DNA from: Bettongia penicillata ogilbyi
Lineage: Eukaryota; Chordata; Mammalia; Diprotodontia; Potoroidae
Direction of reading: 5' to 3'
Assembly: GCA_023548195.1 (NCBI GenBank)
Contig: JAJHZJ010000082.1
Span: 496,001 to 560,000 of the forward strand
Length of the DNA: 64,000 nucleotides
Shown here: positions 44,684 to 56,080 of the stretch, in pieces
How the letters are laid out: each line of letters begins with the position of its first letter
Numbering within the stretch: the stretch's first letter is position 1
The notes under the pieces: model-generated
What the model was told of the DNA's origin: nothing
The model's input: only the letters and a program-made list of their open reading frames with translations
Database searches by the model: none
Translations under genes and position numbers: made by a program

Positions 44684-45180
44684 AATAACATAAGCTGACA
44701 TTTACATGGCACTTTGTGAACATTTCCTATTTTGATCTTCACAAAATCCTTGTGAAGTAGGTGTCATTACTGCCCAGCTAATTAGTCATTAGACAGGCTA
44801 TGGGTAAGAGCTCTGGAACTAGAGTCAGGAAGACTTGAATTCAAAATCTGCCTCAGACACTTGCTAGCTGAGTCACCTCAGACAAATCACTTAAATTCTG
44901 TCTTCCTCAGTTTCCTCATCTGTAAAAGAAAGAAAATAATAATATCATTAATCTCCCATGATCATTGTGAGAATAAAATGGAACAGTATTCTTTTCGTAA
45001 AGCACCTTGCAAACCTTAAAAAACTGTGTAAATGCTAACTGTTACAATCTCCATTTAATAGACAAGGCACTAAGCATCAAAGAAGCCGAATGACTTGCTT
45101 AAGCTTGAACAGCCAGCCAAGATCTGGGGGTGGGATACAAATGAGGAGTTTTCCTGATTCCCAGTTCAGGACTCTACAGG
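44684..45180 (-). mobile_element. MIR-type SINE split by a plus CORE-SINE
   Basis: Left part 44684-44790 ('ataacataagctgacattta', 'cacaaaatccttgtgaagta'); right part 45046-45180 ('caatctccatttaatagaca', 'gaatgacttgcttaagcttg'). Confidence 0.65.
44795..45045 (+). mobile_element. CORE-SINE in MIR
   Basis: 'ctagagtcaggaagacttga', 'cctcatctgtaaaagaaaga' and 'aaagcaccttgcaaacctta'. Near full length. Confidence 0.7.
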
Positions 45181-45799
45181 AACTGTGAGCTGTATGGGTT
45201 TTGTGACTGGGTGAAGATATGACTCTCTGTAATATGTGTAGGTGAAACGTGTTATACATATGAGTGTGATTTTAGATGGAGTGCATGTGTGAGCCTCTGT
45301 GTGATCTGTTCAAGCACGTGTGTGAATCTGTTAAAGACAATTTACTCAACACACATTCTGTTCCCCCAAGGGCATGAATTTGGGGGAAAGGAGACCAAGC
45401 AAACCCCAGGCCTGTCTGCCCAGGCCGGGTAAGGAGGGAATCTAACAACGTGGCTGCTCCTATAGGACAGGTGCCTTCTCCCTCCCCTGGCCCACCTCCC
45501 ATCTACTTTCTGAGTAATAGGCTTTTCTGCCAAGGAAGCAACAAAGCCTTTGTGAGCACAAAGCCCGGTTCCTGGTTGTACTTACCACTTGTTTTTTTAG
45601 AAGGAAAATTGCTGGTGACACTTTCCTTCCCTTTTCCAGAGGGAGCCTTTCAGAACAGATGTGTTTTCACACTGAGGCTTACACCCCGGCAGCACCTAAT
45701 TATTTCTCAGTATTGTTGCCATAAATCTGGGGAATATTAGAATAATGGAGCCATATGGTGGCATTGTAAGAGGGGAGAAAACCGCCAAAGCCATTGTGT

Positions 45800-46920
45800 G
45801 GGGCAGGGAGTGAAAGAGAGGGGAGAGGGAGAAAACGGGAGAGAGGGAAAAAGAAAAGAGTAGGAAACGGAGGAGAGGGCAGAGGGAAGGAGGGGGGCAG
45901 AGAAAAGGGAAAGGCAAAGAGACAAATGGAGAAAAGAGGAAAAGAGAGAGGGAGAAATGGAGAAAAAGAGAAAGAAGGGAGATGGAAAAAATAAGAATGA
46001 AGGAAAAAGAAGACAGTAGGAAAGGGGGGAGAGGGCAGAGGGAAGGAGGGAGGAGAGAGAAAAGGGAAAGGCAAAGAGAAATGGAGAAAAGAGGAAAAAA
46101 GAGAGAGGGAAAATGGAGAAAAAGAGAAAGAAGGGAGATGGAAAAAAGAAGAATGAAGGAAAAAGAAGACAGTAGGAAAGGGGGGAGAGGGAAGAGGGAA
46201 GGAGGGGGAAGAGAGAAAAGGGAAAGGCAAAGAGAAATGGAGAAAAGAGGAAAAAAGAGAGAGGGAAAATGGAGAAAAAGAGAAAGAAGGGAGATGGAGA
46301 AAAAGAGAAAGAAGGGAGATGGAGAAAATAAGAGTGAGGGAAAAAGAAGAGAGTGGGACAGAGTGGGAGAAGGTCAGGGAGAAGGAGGGAAAGGGGAAAG
46401 GCAAAGAGAGAAATGAAGAAAAGAGGAAAGGGGGAAGAGGGAGGAAAAAAGGGGGGAGTGAGAAAGAGCCCAGGAGAGTGCCAAGGAGGGAAAGGAAGGA
46501 GAAAGGAAAGAGGCAGAGAGAAAAATAAAGAAAAAGGGAAGAGGGAAAGAGAGGAGAGGTAGGAGAAGACAAGGGGAAAAGGAGACAGTAGAAGAAAGAC
46601 TGGTGGAGGGGAGAGGGAAGGGAAAAGAGATAAATGGGGAAAAAAAGGAAGAAAGAAAAAGGAGAGTGGGAGAAAAGGGGGAAAAGGAAGAGAGATTTGG
46701 GAGAGTGAAGGGAAGGGGAGGGAGTAATAGGAGAAAAGGAGAGACAAATGGAGAAAAGAAAAGAGAGAAGGGAGAAAGGGTAATGGGAAAAAGAAGGAAG
46801 GTGGAGGCAGAATGGGGGAGGATAAAAAGAAGGGAGGAGAGGGAAAGCAAAGAGGGAAAGGGAAGAAGAAAGAGTGAGGGAAAGGAAGAAAAGGAGAGAG
46901 GAAAAGAATGAAAGATGGTA
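45800..46920 (+). repeat. 1.1 kb polypurine minisatellite
   Basis: Almost only A and G on the plus strand. Within 45800-46420 there is a higher-order unit of about 156 bp. The marker 'aaggcaaaga' occurs at 45911, 46068, 46224 and 46398, so steps are 157, 156 and 174 bp, the last enlarged by a ~20 bp duplication of 'gagaaagaagggagatgga'. Because 156 is a multiple of 3, stop-free frames of 336 and 470 codons appear on the minus strand, rich in Ser, Phe, Leu and Pro. These are by-products, not proteins. Confidence 0.95.
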
Positions 46921-48145
46921 AGGAGAGAAATTTGTGTTAGGAAATCTCAGATGAGAACTTTGAGTTGAAAAGATGAAAAGATAATTCTCAGAGGCTGGAT
47001 AAAGGACAGTCATAATTGTGTGTGAGGTTAGTATGTGAGGCAGGTACAAGGTAGAGGAGAGGCTTTGTTTGCACGCTCCCTCCGCCCCCATCTCCCTGTA
47101 ATGACTCTCCACAATCCATTCACCTGTGTGGGAGTTTCAAAGCTAGACTCATTCATTTGGAATTAAGAAGCTGATTGAGCTGGACCTAGGAAAAACCTCA
47201 GTGTAGTCCTATCTCAGATTAATTTCCACTTCAGTTAACAGATGGACCCCCACCTTTCACCATGAGTCACCTTCCCCAGCACCTTCCGGGAGAGCAAAAG
47301 ACCTGACAGGAGAAGAGAGGTAAGGGATGAGGGACAGGATCTCTCTCTCTCTCTTTCTCCCTCTTTCTCTCTCTCTCCCTCTCCCTCTCAAAATTAAACA
47401 ATATTGGCATGCTTCACTCCTAGTAAGAGGAGCTAAATAGCTTTCATCCCCTTAGAAAGTATTCAGAGAGATGTCTGGAAGTACCTCCTTCCCTTTATAT
47501 ACATCATTCAAATGTGACCTCCACCATGATAAAATCTGGGTTTTTTTATCCTATTATTTCAATAATGAAGACCATGAGACCAGGACAAGTGAGTCCTTGA
47601 TATCTGGTTGTCACTGCTCCAAAGTTAGGGATGCGGAGTATAAGAAAAGTTGTTCTGGAGAAACTGATCAGACTGTTAGATCAACCCAGTTCTTGGCACA
47701 TAGTAAGGATGAAATAAATGCTTTCTGACTGTAAGCCATAGTCCTTAGATGAGTCTTGAAAGCTCCAGTAAATAAGAAGAGGAGAAAAGGAAAAGAAGCC
47801 GCTCAGGGAAGACTATGGTAGTGGTCATGAGGAAGGAGAGATGATGCTACTTCATGCAGATCCCAGGAAGATTCCTAGGAGGGATGGAACCTTTAAATAG
47901 GGAGTTTGGGTGAGAGCAGTTTAGAATGTAATAAAAAGAGTGGGCCTGGGACTCAGAAAACAAAGGACCTTATTTCCCTCTCTGCACCAAGAAGCTCTCC
48001 CCTGAACTCTGGGCAGAATTAAGGGGGAAGAATCAAGGACAGGCATGGCCTGGCCTCAAAGACTAGTCTGAGCTGAAAAGGTTGCTACGTACCAGGGGGA
48101 ATGAAAGGAATAAAAGTGTGTGTGTGTTGAGGGGGAGGTGAAGTC
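46921..48145. other. no recognised gene; CT tract and L2 tail
   Basis: (CT)n at 47339-47390 and an L2 end at 47670-47730 ('ttcttggcacatagtaagga'). Otherwise unassigned. Confidence 0.45.
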
Positions 48146-48149
48146 AACC

Positions 48150-48370
48150 AAACAATAAACATTCAGTCATGGGCACTGGAAATATCAAGAACAAAAGTGG
48201 AAAAAATTCTAGGAAGAACTTTTATTCTAACAGGAGCTACAACAAGTACATATATAAGTACATACAGCATCAATATAAAGTGACCTACACAAATATTTAC
48301 AAAACAGTTAAATACAAGGGAGCTCTGGAGGGAGGACATCAGTAGTTGGATCTCAGGAGTACCCTCAGAG
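48150..48370 (+). mobile_element. ancient unnamed repeat
   Basis: 'aacaataaacattcagtcat', 'cttttattctaacaggagct' and 'aaataca agggagctctgg'-type words match the repeat's 5' part. Confidence 0.45.
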
Positions 48371-48679
48371 CCCTTGTTCTCTGTTGGGGTAGGAAAAGAT
48401 CCTGGCAATCAAAGCATTGGGAACCTTCCGTTTGGAAATGCAGACTCTGGGCAAGAGGCTATTTCTTGACTAGCCCAAAAGAAATATATTTTCGTTTCTG
48501 ATTGCAGTATCAATCCACTGAAGGCGGTAAAGAAAATGATACAGCTGGATTGGGAACCCGCTGCATTATTTTTTATTATTATTATTATCATTATAAGCAT
48601 TAATTTTCAACATTTAAAAGATCCTACTGATGTAATGAGTGCAGGTTCTCATTTTACTAAAGTTACTGAAACCCTCCCC

Positions 48680-48800
48680 ATGCCGTGCTAGACAGACTTC
48701 CAAAGTAACTGTTTGTGGACTCTTTTCATTTCTATTTTTGTATCCACAGTACCTGGCACAAAAATTAAATGTTTGTTGAATTGAATTGAATAGAATAAAA
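48680..48800 (+). mobile_element. L2 tail
   Basis: 'tatccacagtacctggcaca' and 'aaatgtttgttgaattgaat'. Confidence 0.65.
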
Positions 48801-48989
48801 AGTTAATCACCTAATGACTATTTCTCTGGTGATGGTCTTCTCTGAACTAGTTGACAGGCACACAGTCTATGGCCAGGCTTGTAACCTAAGCTCTTCTCTC
48901 TTCGTAGGACTGGATCTTGGACTACCTTTCAAGGATCAGTTATCAGCTATGGTGAGGCATAAAGGTAAGATTTTAAAGGTTGATCATTA

Positions 48990-49215
48990 ATATTATTAAT
49001 AGCAATAGTAGCTCATGTTTTTATCATGTCTTGTGCTTTACAAAGTGCTAACACAATTCCATAAATCATTATTATCCTCTTTTAACAGATGAAGAAACTG
49101 AGACTGTACAACCGGTCCCTTGCCCATAGTCACATGGCTAGTAGAGTGGTTGCACCCAGATCTCTTCACTCACACTCTGCTAACTCCAAGGCCTGTGCCC
49201 ACAGTGCCTTTCTAC
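48990..49215 (-). mobile_element. MIR-type SINE
   Basis: 'gtgctttacaaagtgctaac', 'ttttaacagatgaagaaact' and 'cttgcccatagtcacatggc'. Confidence 0.7.
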
Positions 49216-49444
49216 ATACCATTTTACAATTTTATGATGCTTTAAGTTGGTCACTTCAAAACTCATTCTCTTGGGATCCTCTTAGCAACTTGGAGACACA
49301 AGGATTTCCATTTGCAAATTTTCAATGTTCAAATTAGGATTCAGTTTTGCCAAAGAAGGTGAACTCTATAAAGTAAATCATACCTGCATTGTCTTTGTAC
49401 AAAAGAGAGAGGAGAAAAAAGACAAGAAAACCAAGTTTCACATT

Positions 49445-49700
49445 GAGCTGATGGCAGCTAGAGCACTGATCTTGGAATTAAGGAGACTTGAGTTCAAATT
49501 TTGTCCTTGACTTTTACTGACTCTAGGACCCTGGATAAGTCATTTAAATTCTTAGCCCATTTTCTACTAGGTAAAACTGGGACAATAAGACCCATAGTAC
49601 TTATCTCATAAGATATAATCCTCTTAAGGATTAAATGTGATAATGTAAATAAAGCCTTTTGCAAACTTTAAAACACTATATAAATATCAGCTGTTTTATT
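49445..49700 (+). mobile_element. CORE-SINE
   Basis: Head 'gatggcagctagagcactga', B box 'gagttcaaatt', core 'ctggataagtcatttaaatt', end 'gccttttgcaaactttaaaa'. Confidence 0.75.
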
Positions 49701-50109
49701 ATTTCCTCCAGTTTTTCCATCTCCTTGACTCTCCCTGCCTTCATCATAGAATGGGTTGCTAGAAGGTCAATTGGAAGGCTTCACCTGGACACCAGTACAA
49801 ATAACCCACCTCGGGGAGCAGATCACCTCACTGGAAGAAGGTATGTAAAGACCAGTCCAACCTTTCCTTCCAGCAATATCTCAGCTGAAATAAACGAGGA
49901 AGAAGCACAATTTGCTAAACTCCAAATTGAACCCATCTGCTAATTATGTCACTGAACCAGGGTTTCTGTTTGGTTTTTAAAAACCAGATGAACCAGTTCA
50001 ATGCAGAACTGAAATTCTATATTTTCTTAAAGGATTGAATAGACCAAAAAAAGAGCACCTGACTTGTCCTTCTAGGGTACTACATCCTGGTTAGACTCAG
50101 CTACTCTGA

Positions 50110-50230
50110 GAGATGTCAAGGAGAGAAATCTAATCCTATCTTACCAGCATTTATTAAGCATTTATGGTATGTAAAGTTCTAGGGGGGAAGGAGTAGGATA
50201 TAACCTAAAAACATAAATAATCAAAGAAGT
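50110..50230 (+). mobile_element. ancient unnamed repeat, 5' end
   Basis: 'accagcatttattaagcatt' and 'atggtatgtaaagttctagg'. Confidence 0.4.
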
Positions 50231-52285
50231 ATGAGGACAAAAACAAATGGGGATGGGGGAGGCACAAATCAGGCCCATATACACGGCCATGAGTGCTTAG
50301 TGCCTCGGTTTCTTTTGTGTTTCTTTTTTCCTGATCCTATGACTTTCTTCAAGGAGGAGAGAACTCAGGTATCAGGTGAGACTGGGAGAGTCAAAGAGGC
50401 CCTGAGGACCACTGGATCTGGTAGAAGCAGTAGCTGAGTCAGGTGAGGAAACAGTTTTGAGGGGTGACAGGCTTTTTTGCTATTGATAGACCTGGGAGCT
50501 TCTGTGGCCAGCAAGGAGCTAGCCCAGATGAGCTGAGGACTAACTTGTAGCCAGTAGGTTATGCTACACCCAGAAGTGAATTTGGTAGGGATTCAGTGAA
50601 GACACAAAAGGCTCCCAGGGCCAGAAAATATCCCTGGGCAACATTTGTTCTCTACATGAGTGCCTCATGGCCTTTTTGCTTTAAGTCTGAGCCCATTGTC
50701 CCCTGGAATAAAATGTGAATAGAGGAGAAAATGTGTCATCAGTAAGGAGGATGTTTTGTAACTTGTTGCTAGAGTGCCTCAAGAAATACCCTTTGTAAAA
50801 GTTTATTGATATTAACTGGTTAATTCATATTGGCTGGGGCATACCAGATGGGGTCTCATGAAAGATGCTATTAGAAATCCCAGCTTCACAGGGTTATCTC
50901 TGACGGGAGAAGTAGTTCGCAGCCCTTTGGAGGTCCTTCTTTGTCCATCCAACTGGAAATTGAGCCCTCTCCTCTCTCTTCTGTCTCCCTCCCATCTCCT
51001 CCATATTTCTAATGGTTTTTGTTTTTCTTCCCATATTAACAGGTGGTCGATCCTCATGTTTTTCATTCATACCATTTTGCCCTAGTACGATGTCAAGAGG
51101 GCTAGTCTAATCCTCCTACAGGGAACTACTGAATAAACAGAAGGAACCTGTACCTGACTGGAGCTGAGGGGTAGCACAAGAGTACAGTGAGAGACAGGAG
51201 TGTGGGAAGTAATAGTTCAATCAGGAAACCCTAAAACTCAATGCCAGTGAGCCAGTTCAAGGCCTGAGGGAAGCTACCTTAGCCAAAGAAGCTGGATGCA
51301 ATCTGAATGAAACATTCAGAGGAAGAGCTTGTATCCTATTTATCTTAGGGGGAGTTTGGACTGTTTCAGGGGAAGTTTGGATTCCAAGTTCCTTCCTGCC
51401 AAGAGGATCTCACACAGGCCCTCTCCTTTAACACATGGCCATACCACAGGGAATTCTGGCCTGCTTCCTCTGTGCCTAGAGGAAACAGCTGCTTTTGGTC
51501 ACTTTGCCAGGTGCCCCATGGTACAACCAGAGACAACCAAGTGGATTAGGGTATTCAGGAAGGTTTTTTCTCTGCAGACTTAACACATACCTCTCAGAGC
51601 AAAAGCAACTTGTGTTGTTCTTGCTTCCAATCATATGGCCAAGTCCATGTGGGGATGATGTTTAAAGACAGATAACAGTTTGCTGTAGTTGCAGTCAGGC
51701 TGGCCATGGAGACTTAGAAGGAGCCAGAGGCTTTACTTTACCTTCAGTCAAGAGGTAGGCCAACTCCAATAATGATAGTACCGAGGAGTTCTTTATATTA
51801 TTCTGCTTTATTTTAAAATAAAAATAAAGTTTTAAATTATTTTAAAATAATTAAATTATTCAAAAAACCCTCTGTTTTCTGGCCTGTTCTTTCTTGCAAC
51901 AGGCTGTTTCTGCTCTAGACAAGTTGCCTACTTCTGCCTCCCCCCCCATTCCGTTTTCTGCACCATCACCCTACCCATATCTGAAATATTCTATAGTGGA
52001 AACCTCCAGCTTGCTAGCTAATCTTTGGTGCCTCTATGCATGGGACAGAAGAGGAAGGAAACTAATCAAAGGTACCTACTAGAGATCCTGACCTTCCTTC
52101 TAAAATATCTGGCCCTGATACATAACTAAGCAGCCCCATTGTGTGGGACAGCCTACATGTTCCCTAAGACCTAGATGGAGTGAGGAGAGCCTGGCTCCGC
52201 CTGGGTGTCAGGTCCTAGAAGTATCTTTATTCAGGCGAATGTTGGTAGTTGTTCAAGAGGCTCCCAAGAGCCACCGTTAAATTTT
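50231..52285. other. no recognised gene in about 2 kb
   Basis: The longest stretch without an assigned repeat. Frames of 60-84 residues only. 51790-51860 is very AT-rich with short self-complementary words ('ttttaaaata', 'ttttaaaataa'). Confidence 0.4.
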
Positions 52286-52289
52286 TAAT

Positions 52290-52450
52290 GGAGCATTTAC
52301 ACTTAGAAAGTGGCAAATACTAAAAATCAGGGCTTAACTTACTGTTTTCTTGATTATCTAAACTTAGGGAAAGTGCAGGAGAAAATGCTAATAAAACTTA
52401 AAAGTGTGTCAAGGGTACATTTTTTGGAGAACTGGTTATTAAACATTTAC
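52290..52450 (+). mobile_element. unknown repeat X, copy 1
   Basis: 'acttagaaagtggcaaatac', 'aaatcagggcttaacttact', 'gattatctaaacttaggg' and 'gctaataaaac' recur in the same order at 57085-57240, roughly three quarters identical by eye. Confidence 0.55.
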
Positions 52451-52559
52451 CAGCATACCACTTCCTCTAGCACACTCAATATCAAGCCCTCCCTTCTTTT
52501 TCTCTATGACCTTAAAGATCATCTCAGCTAAAGCCAAACATTCTCTTCTCCATCGGATT

Positions 52560-52800
52560 CATCCTACAAAAACTGGGAGACATAATAACCTTCCTTAGAT
52601 AATCTTCCTTAAACACAGCTTTCGGCATCTAATGATGCTTTAAAACTTTCAATGGTTCCCCACTGCCCACCTGATAAAGGCAAGTCTACTTAGACTGAAC
52701 CATAGAATTAAACCTATGGAGCTTTCAGGTTTTTCAAAAATTTAACTGTTATATCTTCAGCCCCCGACACACTTAGATGCTTAATAAATGCTTGCACACT
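52560..52800 (+). mobile_element. L2 LINE fragment
   Basis: 'tttcaatggttccccactgc' and the tail 'agatgcttaataaatgcttg'. Confidence 0.6.
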
Positions 52801-52849
52801 AAAAATAAATACTTTCAATAATTTTTAAAAAATAAATGATTGTCAACTG

Positions 52850-53215
52850 ATGGATTCAAGGACCTCTACGAATCTGCTTCCAACCTACCATTCCAACATT
52901 ATTCCTCAGGAATCACTCCCCTCCCCCGACACCTGCAAATTCTCCTTACCATATAAAATGGTTTACAGACTTCCCTGCCAATACAACTTGACCTTTCTGG
53001 TCTGAAATACCTCCCCTCCCCTCTCTGCCTATCTAATCTACCCTTATCCTTAAAGGCCCAGGTCATATTCCCACCTCCTCTCTGAAGCTTTCTGTGAGCA
53101 GCCTAGCTGGAAGTAGTATCTCCCTTCTCTTACCGCCTCCTTTGGCAGTTGTTATCTGGACCATTCATTTGGCATGTGTCATATGCTTCTCTGTATTGTT
53201 GGTTATCTTTTCATA
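52850..53215 (+). mobile_element. L2 LINE 3' UTR, repeat arm 1
   Basis: 'aatctgcttccaacctacca' starts the L2 segment; 53052-53207 forms one arm of an inverted repeat with 53748-53897. Frames at 53094-53495 and 53149-53331 come from this repeat. Confidence 0.65.
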
Positions 53216-53329
53216 TGGATATGTGGGTGGAAGTTACTGGGAGGCAGATTTCCAGCTCAGTGCAAAGAAGAATTTGCTCACAATTAGCTGGAATGGGATG
53301 TGGCTGTTCTTCCTGTTCACGGGGAATTT

Positions 53330-53640
53330 GATTTCTAAGAGTTCCATGACCTTGGGCAAGTCATTTCCCCAGAGGCAACACAGTATAGTGGAAAGAGAAC
53401 TGAATTTGGAGTTTGGAAATATAGTCTTATTTCTGGGACTAACTTGCCTTTGGATTTGGACAAGGCAAACCTCCCTGGAGTTTACTTTCCTCTAAAGTAA
53501 AATGGGGGTAGGGTAGGAAGTCATCTCTGATGTTCTTTCCTGGTCAAATATTCTATAAATCTGTAAGTTTCTCTGAGCCTCTGTTTAAAGTGAAACTAGC
53601 TGATCTCTCAGAGTCTTTCCAGCTCTAATGATTTATTAAT
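53330..53640 (+). mobile_element. MIR-type SINEs
   Basis: 'atgaccttgggcaagtcatt', then 'agtggaaagagaactgaatt' and two MIR tails near 53520 and 53600. Confidence 0.6.
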
Positions 53641-53747
53641 TTCAGGTAGATTCTATCCTTTTGTATCTTACAGGCATAGTTGATTAAATGTGCGAGACAT
53701 GAAGTGTAGTGTAATGGAAAGAACACTGCATTTGGAGTCATCACTAA

Positions 53748-53905
53748 CAGCAGAGAAAAGCATATGACACATGCCGAATGAATGGGCCAGATAACAAGGC
53801 CCAGAGGAGGCGTTAAGAGAAGGGAGATACTACTTCCAGCTAGGCTGGTCAGAGAAAGCTCCAAGAAAGAGGTGGGAACCCTGACCTGGGCCTTTAAGGA
53901 TTAAC
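53748..53905 (-). mobile_element. L2-derived inverted copy, repeat arm 2
   Basis: The reverse complement of this stretch matches 53052-53207 at close to 88-90% by eye, including a ~35-base nearly identical block (about 53106-53140 and 53814-53850). It interrupts a MIR. Confidence 0.7.
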
Positions 53906-54006
53906 TAGATCTCAAATCCCTGCTCTTCTATTTACGACATTCTAAGTCATTGCCCTCTTTTAGGCTGTAGTTTCCTCATATATAAAAAGAAGAGATTGGT
54001 CTAGAT

Positions 54007-54182
54007 CTTGGTTCTTAGCCTTTTTGTGTGTCATACGTCTCTTGGAAATTCTACAGAAGCCTATAGACACCTCAGAATAATGTTTTTAAATGCATAAAAT
54101 AAAGCACACAGGATTACAAAGGAAACTGGTTATACTGAAGTACAGTTAACAAAATATTTTTTGAAAAGTTTATAGACTCCTA
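54007..54182. mobile_element. hAT-like MITE, copy 2
   Basis: 176 bp between 'gtctagat' (53999-54006) and 'gattagat' (54183-54190). Interior 'aaatgcataaaataaagcac' and 'tatactgaagtacagttaac' match copy 1. It also lies in the tail of a MIR. Confidence 0.55.
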
Positions 54183-54237
54183 GATTAGATGACCTCTAAA
54201 GACCCTCAAGGCTCCAAATCTACAATCCTATCTCTTA

Positions 54238-54477
54238 TGGGGTTGCTAGGTGGCTTAGTGGATGGAGTGCAGGGCTTGGAGTCAGGAAGACCTAAATTCA
54301 TATTTGACCTCAGACATTTACTAGGTGTGTGACCCTGGGCAAAGCAGTTAACCTCTGTTTGCCTTAATCCACTGGAGAAAGAGATGGCAAACCACTCCAC
54401 TATCTTTGCCAAGAAAAGCCCATGAACAGTATGGTCCACAGGGTCACAAAGTACTAGATGTGATTGGACAGCCACAA
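54238..54477 (+). mobile_element. SINE type B, complete
   Basis: Head 'ggttgctaggtggcttagtg', 'gtgtgaccctgggcaaagca', 'gatggcaaaccactccacta' and a tail ending 'ggacagccacaa'. Exact 10 bp duplication 'ctatctctta' at 54228-54237 and 54478-54487. Confidence 0.9.
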
Positions 54478-54599
54478 CTATCTCTTAGAATTCTTCCCAT
54501 TCCATACAGTTTTGCACATAGTAGGTGCTGGATGAATGTTTGGTGGCTAATTGTGAATCTTCCTTTGATATACATTAGATTGTTTCACTTTATTTTTTG

Positions 54600-54800
54600 A
54601 ATTAAAAAAAATTCCTGATGTACAAAGGATCTTTTCAGAGCACCCTCATGTATATTATGTTATTTGATACCCACATAACCCATTTTTGATAGGGTAGGTA
54701 TTTTTAGCTGCACTTTGTATTTGAGGACACCAAAGCTCTTGAGGTTGTGGTTTGCCAAGCTGATTAGTGGCAGCACTGGTGTACCTGGTTCTCTTTCCAG
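54600..54800 (-). mobile_element. MIR-type SINE, weak
   Basis: 'gcaccctcatgtatattatg' and 'ttgccaagctgattagtggc' in reversed order. Confidence 0.4.
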
Positions 54801-54934
54801 TAAACCACATTTGGCACTCACTGGCATACTTTTAGAAATTTTCTCAAATTATTTCATATGTGAACATTTCCTTTATATTTTCCTTCTTTCCAACCTACCT
54901 AGAATCCAGACTTCTTATGGACAGGGACCACAGG

Positions 54935-55110
54935 TTCAGACCAGTGTAGTAGAAAGAGGAGTTGGTTCAGAGGAAACGTGGATCCTCTGGATCCAGAGGA
55001 CCTGGATTCAAATTCCAGCTCTGATACTTTTACTCATATGACCTCATTTGTAAAAAAAAAAAGATGTTAGACTAAATACTCGCTACAATAGCTTTCAGAT
55101 CTAAATCATA
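54935..55110 (+). mobile_element. MIR-type SINE
   Basis: 'agaggacctggattcaaatt', 'gacctcatttgtaaaaaaaa' and 'gctttcagatctaaatcat'. Confidence 0.6.
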
Positions 55111-55309
55111 TACTTATTAAGTGCCCTAAGGGATTTAAAAATTATGCTACTGGAAACATTCTTTGAAGAAAATGGGATTTCATGATAGGGTACGTATTTT
55201 AAGTTAAACACTCTGAAAGACTTATTGAAGACGAAGGTTGTGGGAGACTGGGTATTGGAACTACACAGAACTGCAGCATGGCCTCCGAGAGGCAGGGGAG
55301 ATGGCGGAA

Positions 55310-55500
55310 TTAAAAAAAATTCCATGTACATCCTAATTTTCAGAGTGCCTTCATGTACATTATCTCATTTAATACAAAATCTGTGTGTGATAATTAGGAT
55401 CTCTGAGATAAACATATGCATTTTCACTTCAGAAATGACTTGGGCAGCACACTAGAAGTCACAGTAACTGATCAGAGGCCAGAGCTGTGTGCTTCAGGGT
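55310..55500 (-). mobile_element. MIR-type SINE, weak
   Basis: 'catgtacattatctcattta' marks the reversed 3' half; 'agtaactgatcagaggccag' marks the core region. Confidence 0.4.
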
Positions 55501-55729
55501 CCCATGAATTCATGGAGTGGGGGGATGGGAGACAGTGAGGGGGAATTCACCTAGAGGTTTCCAGAGGATAACTGGGTTTCCCCCCAGTAGACCGAAAGGC
55601 AAGTTTCCCTTTTTGTACCTTTGGAACTTGGAGAGGAGAGAGGGGGTCCAGGGAGCCAGGGAAGAGGAGACAGAGACAGAGGTCTCTTTTAGCATTTGAA
55701 CAGTAGCCTAAGTACTCTCCAACTCAGTC

Positions 55730-55810
55730 AATCCAACAAAAAGCACCTATTAAGAACTTACTATGTGTCAGTCCAGGGCCAAACTCTAGGAGTACAAAGG
55801 CCAAACTTGG
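55730..55810 (+). mobile_element. ancient unnamed repeat, 5' end
   Basis: 'gcacctattaagaacttact' and 'gggccaaactctaggagtac'. Confidence 0.5.
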
Positions 55811-56080
55811 TCAGTATCCAGTAGAGTAGACCCGGAATGGCAGGCCCAAAGGATAGAATGTGAAAGGCAGATGGAGGATCACGGACCGGTACGGAGAGAG
55901 CAAAGAAGCTCCTTCTGACACCATAAGCTCCATTCTGAATATGAGTTAAAGGAAATGGGTTTGGTAGGCCCGCCCACCTGCTTCCTGTGATTCAGTGAGT
56001 CACCCCCAGCTTGATTAGGTGAGAACCTGCTCTTTTGCCTGACCCAATCTAACTGCTTTTTAAGGAAACCCCAAAGCTAA

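Larger units (their letters stand above)
53680..54225 (+). mobile_element. MIR-type SINE with two insertions
   Basis: Head 53690-53745 ('ggaaagaacactgcatttgg'), core 53910-53998 ('ctgctcttctatttacgaca', 'gtttcctcatatataaaaag'), tail 54190-54225 ('gacctctaaagaccctcaag'). The inverted L2 copy and a MITE sit between the pieces. Confidence 0.65.

Noticed and set aside
45700..47112. 470-residue open frame on the minus strand
   Set aside because: It is produced by a polypurine array with a 156 bp period; no start context, domain or splice signals.
53094..53495. 133-residue hydrophobic frame
   Set aside because: It begins in an L2 3' UTR and runs into a MIR; the matching minus frame at 53625-53864 is the inverted copy of the same L2 segment.
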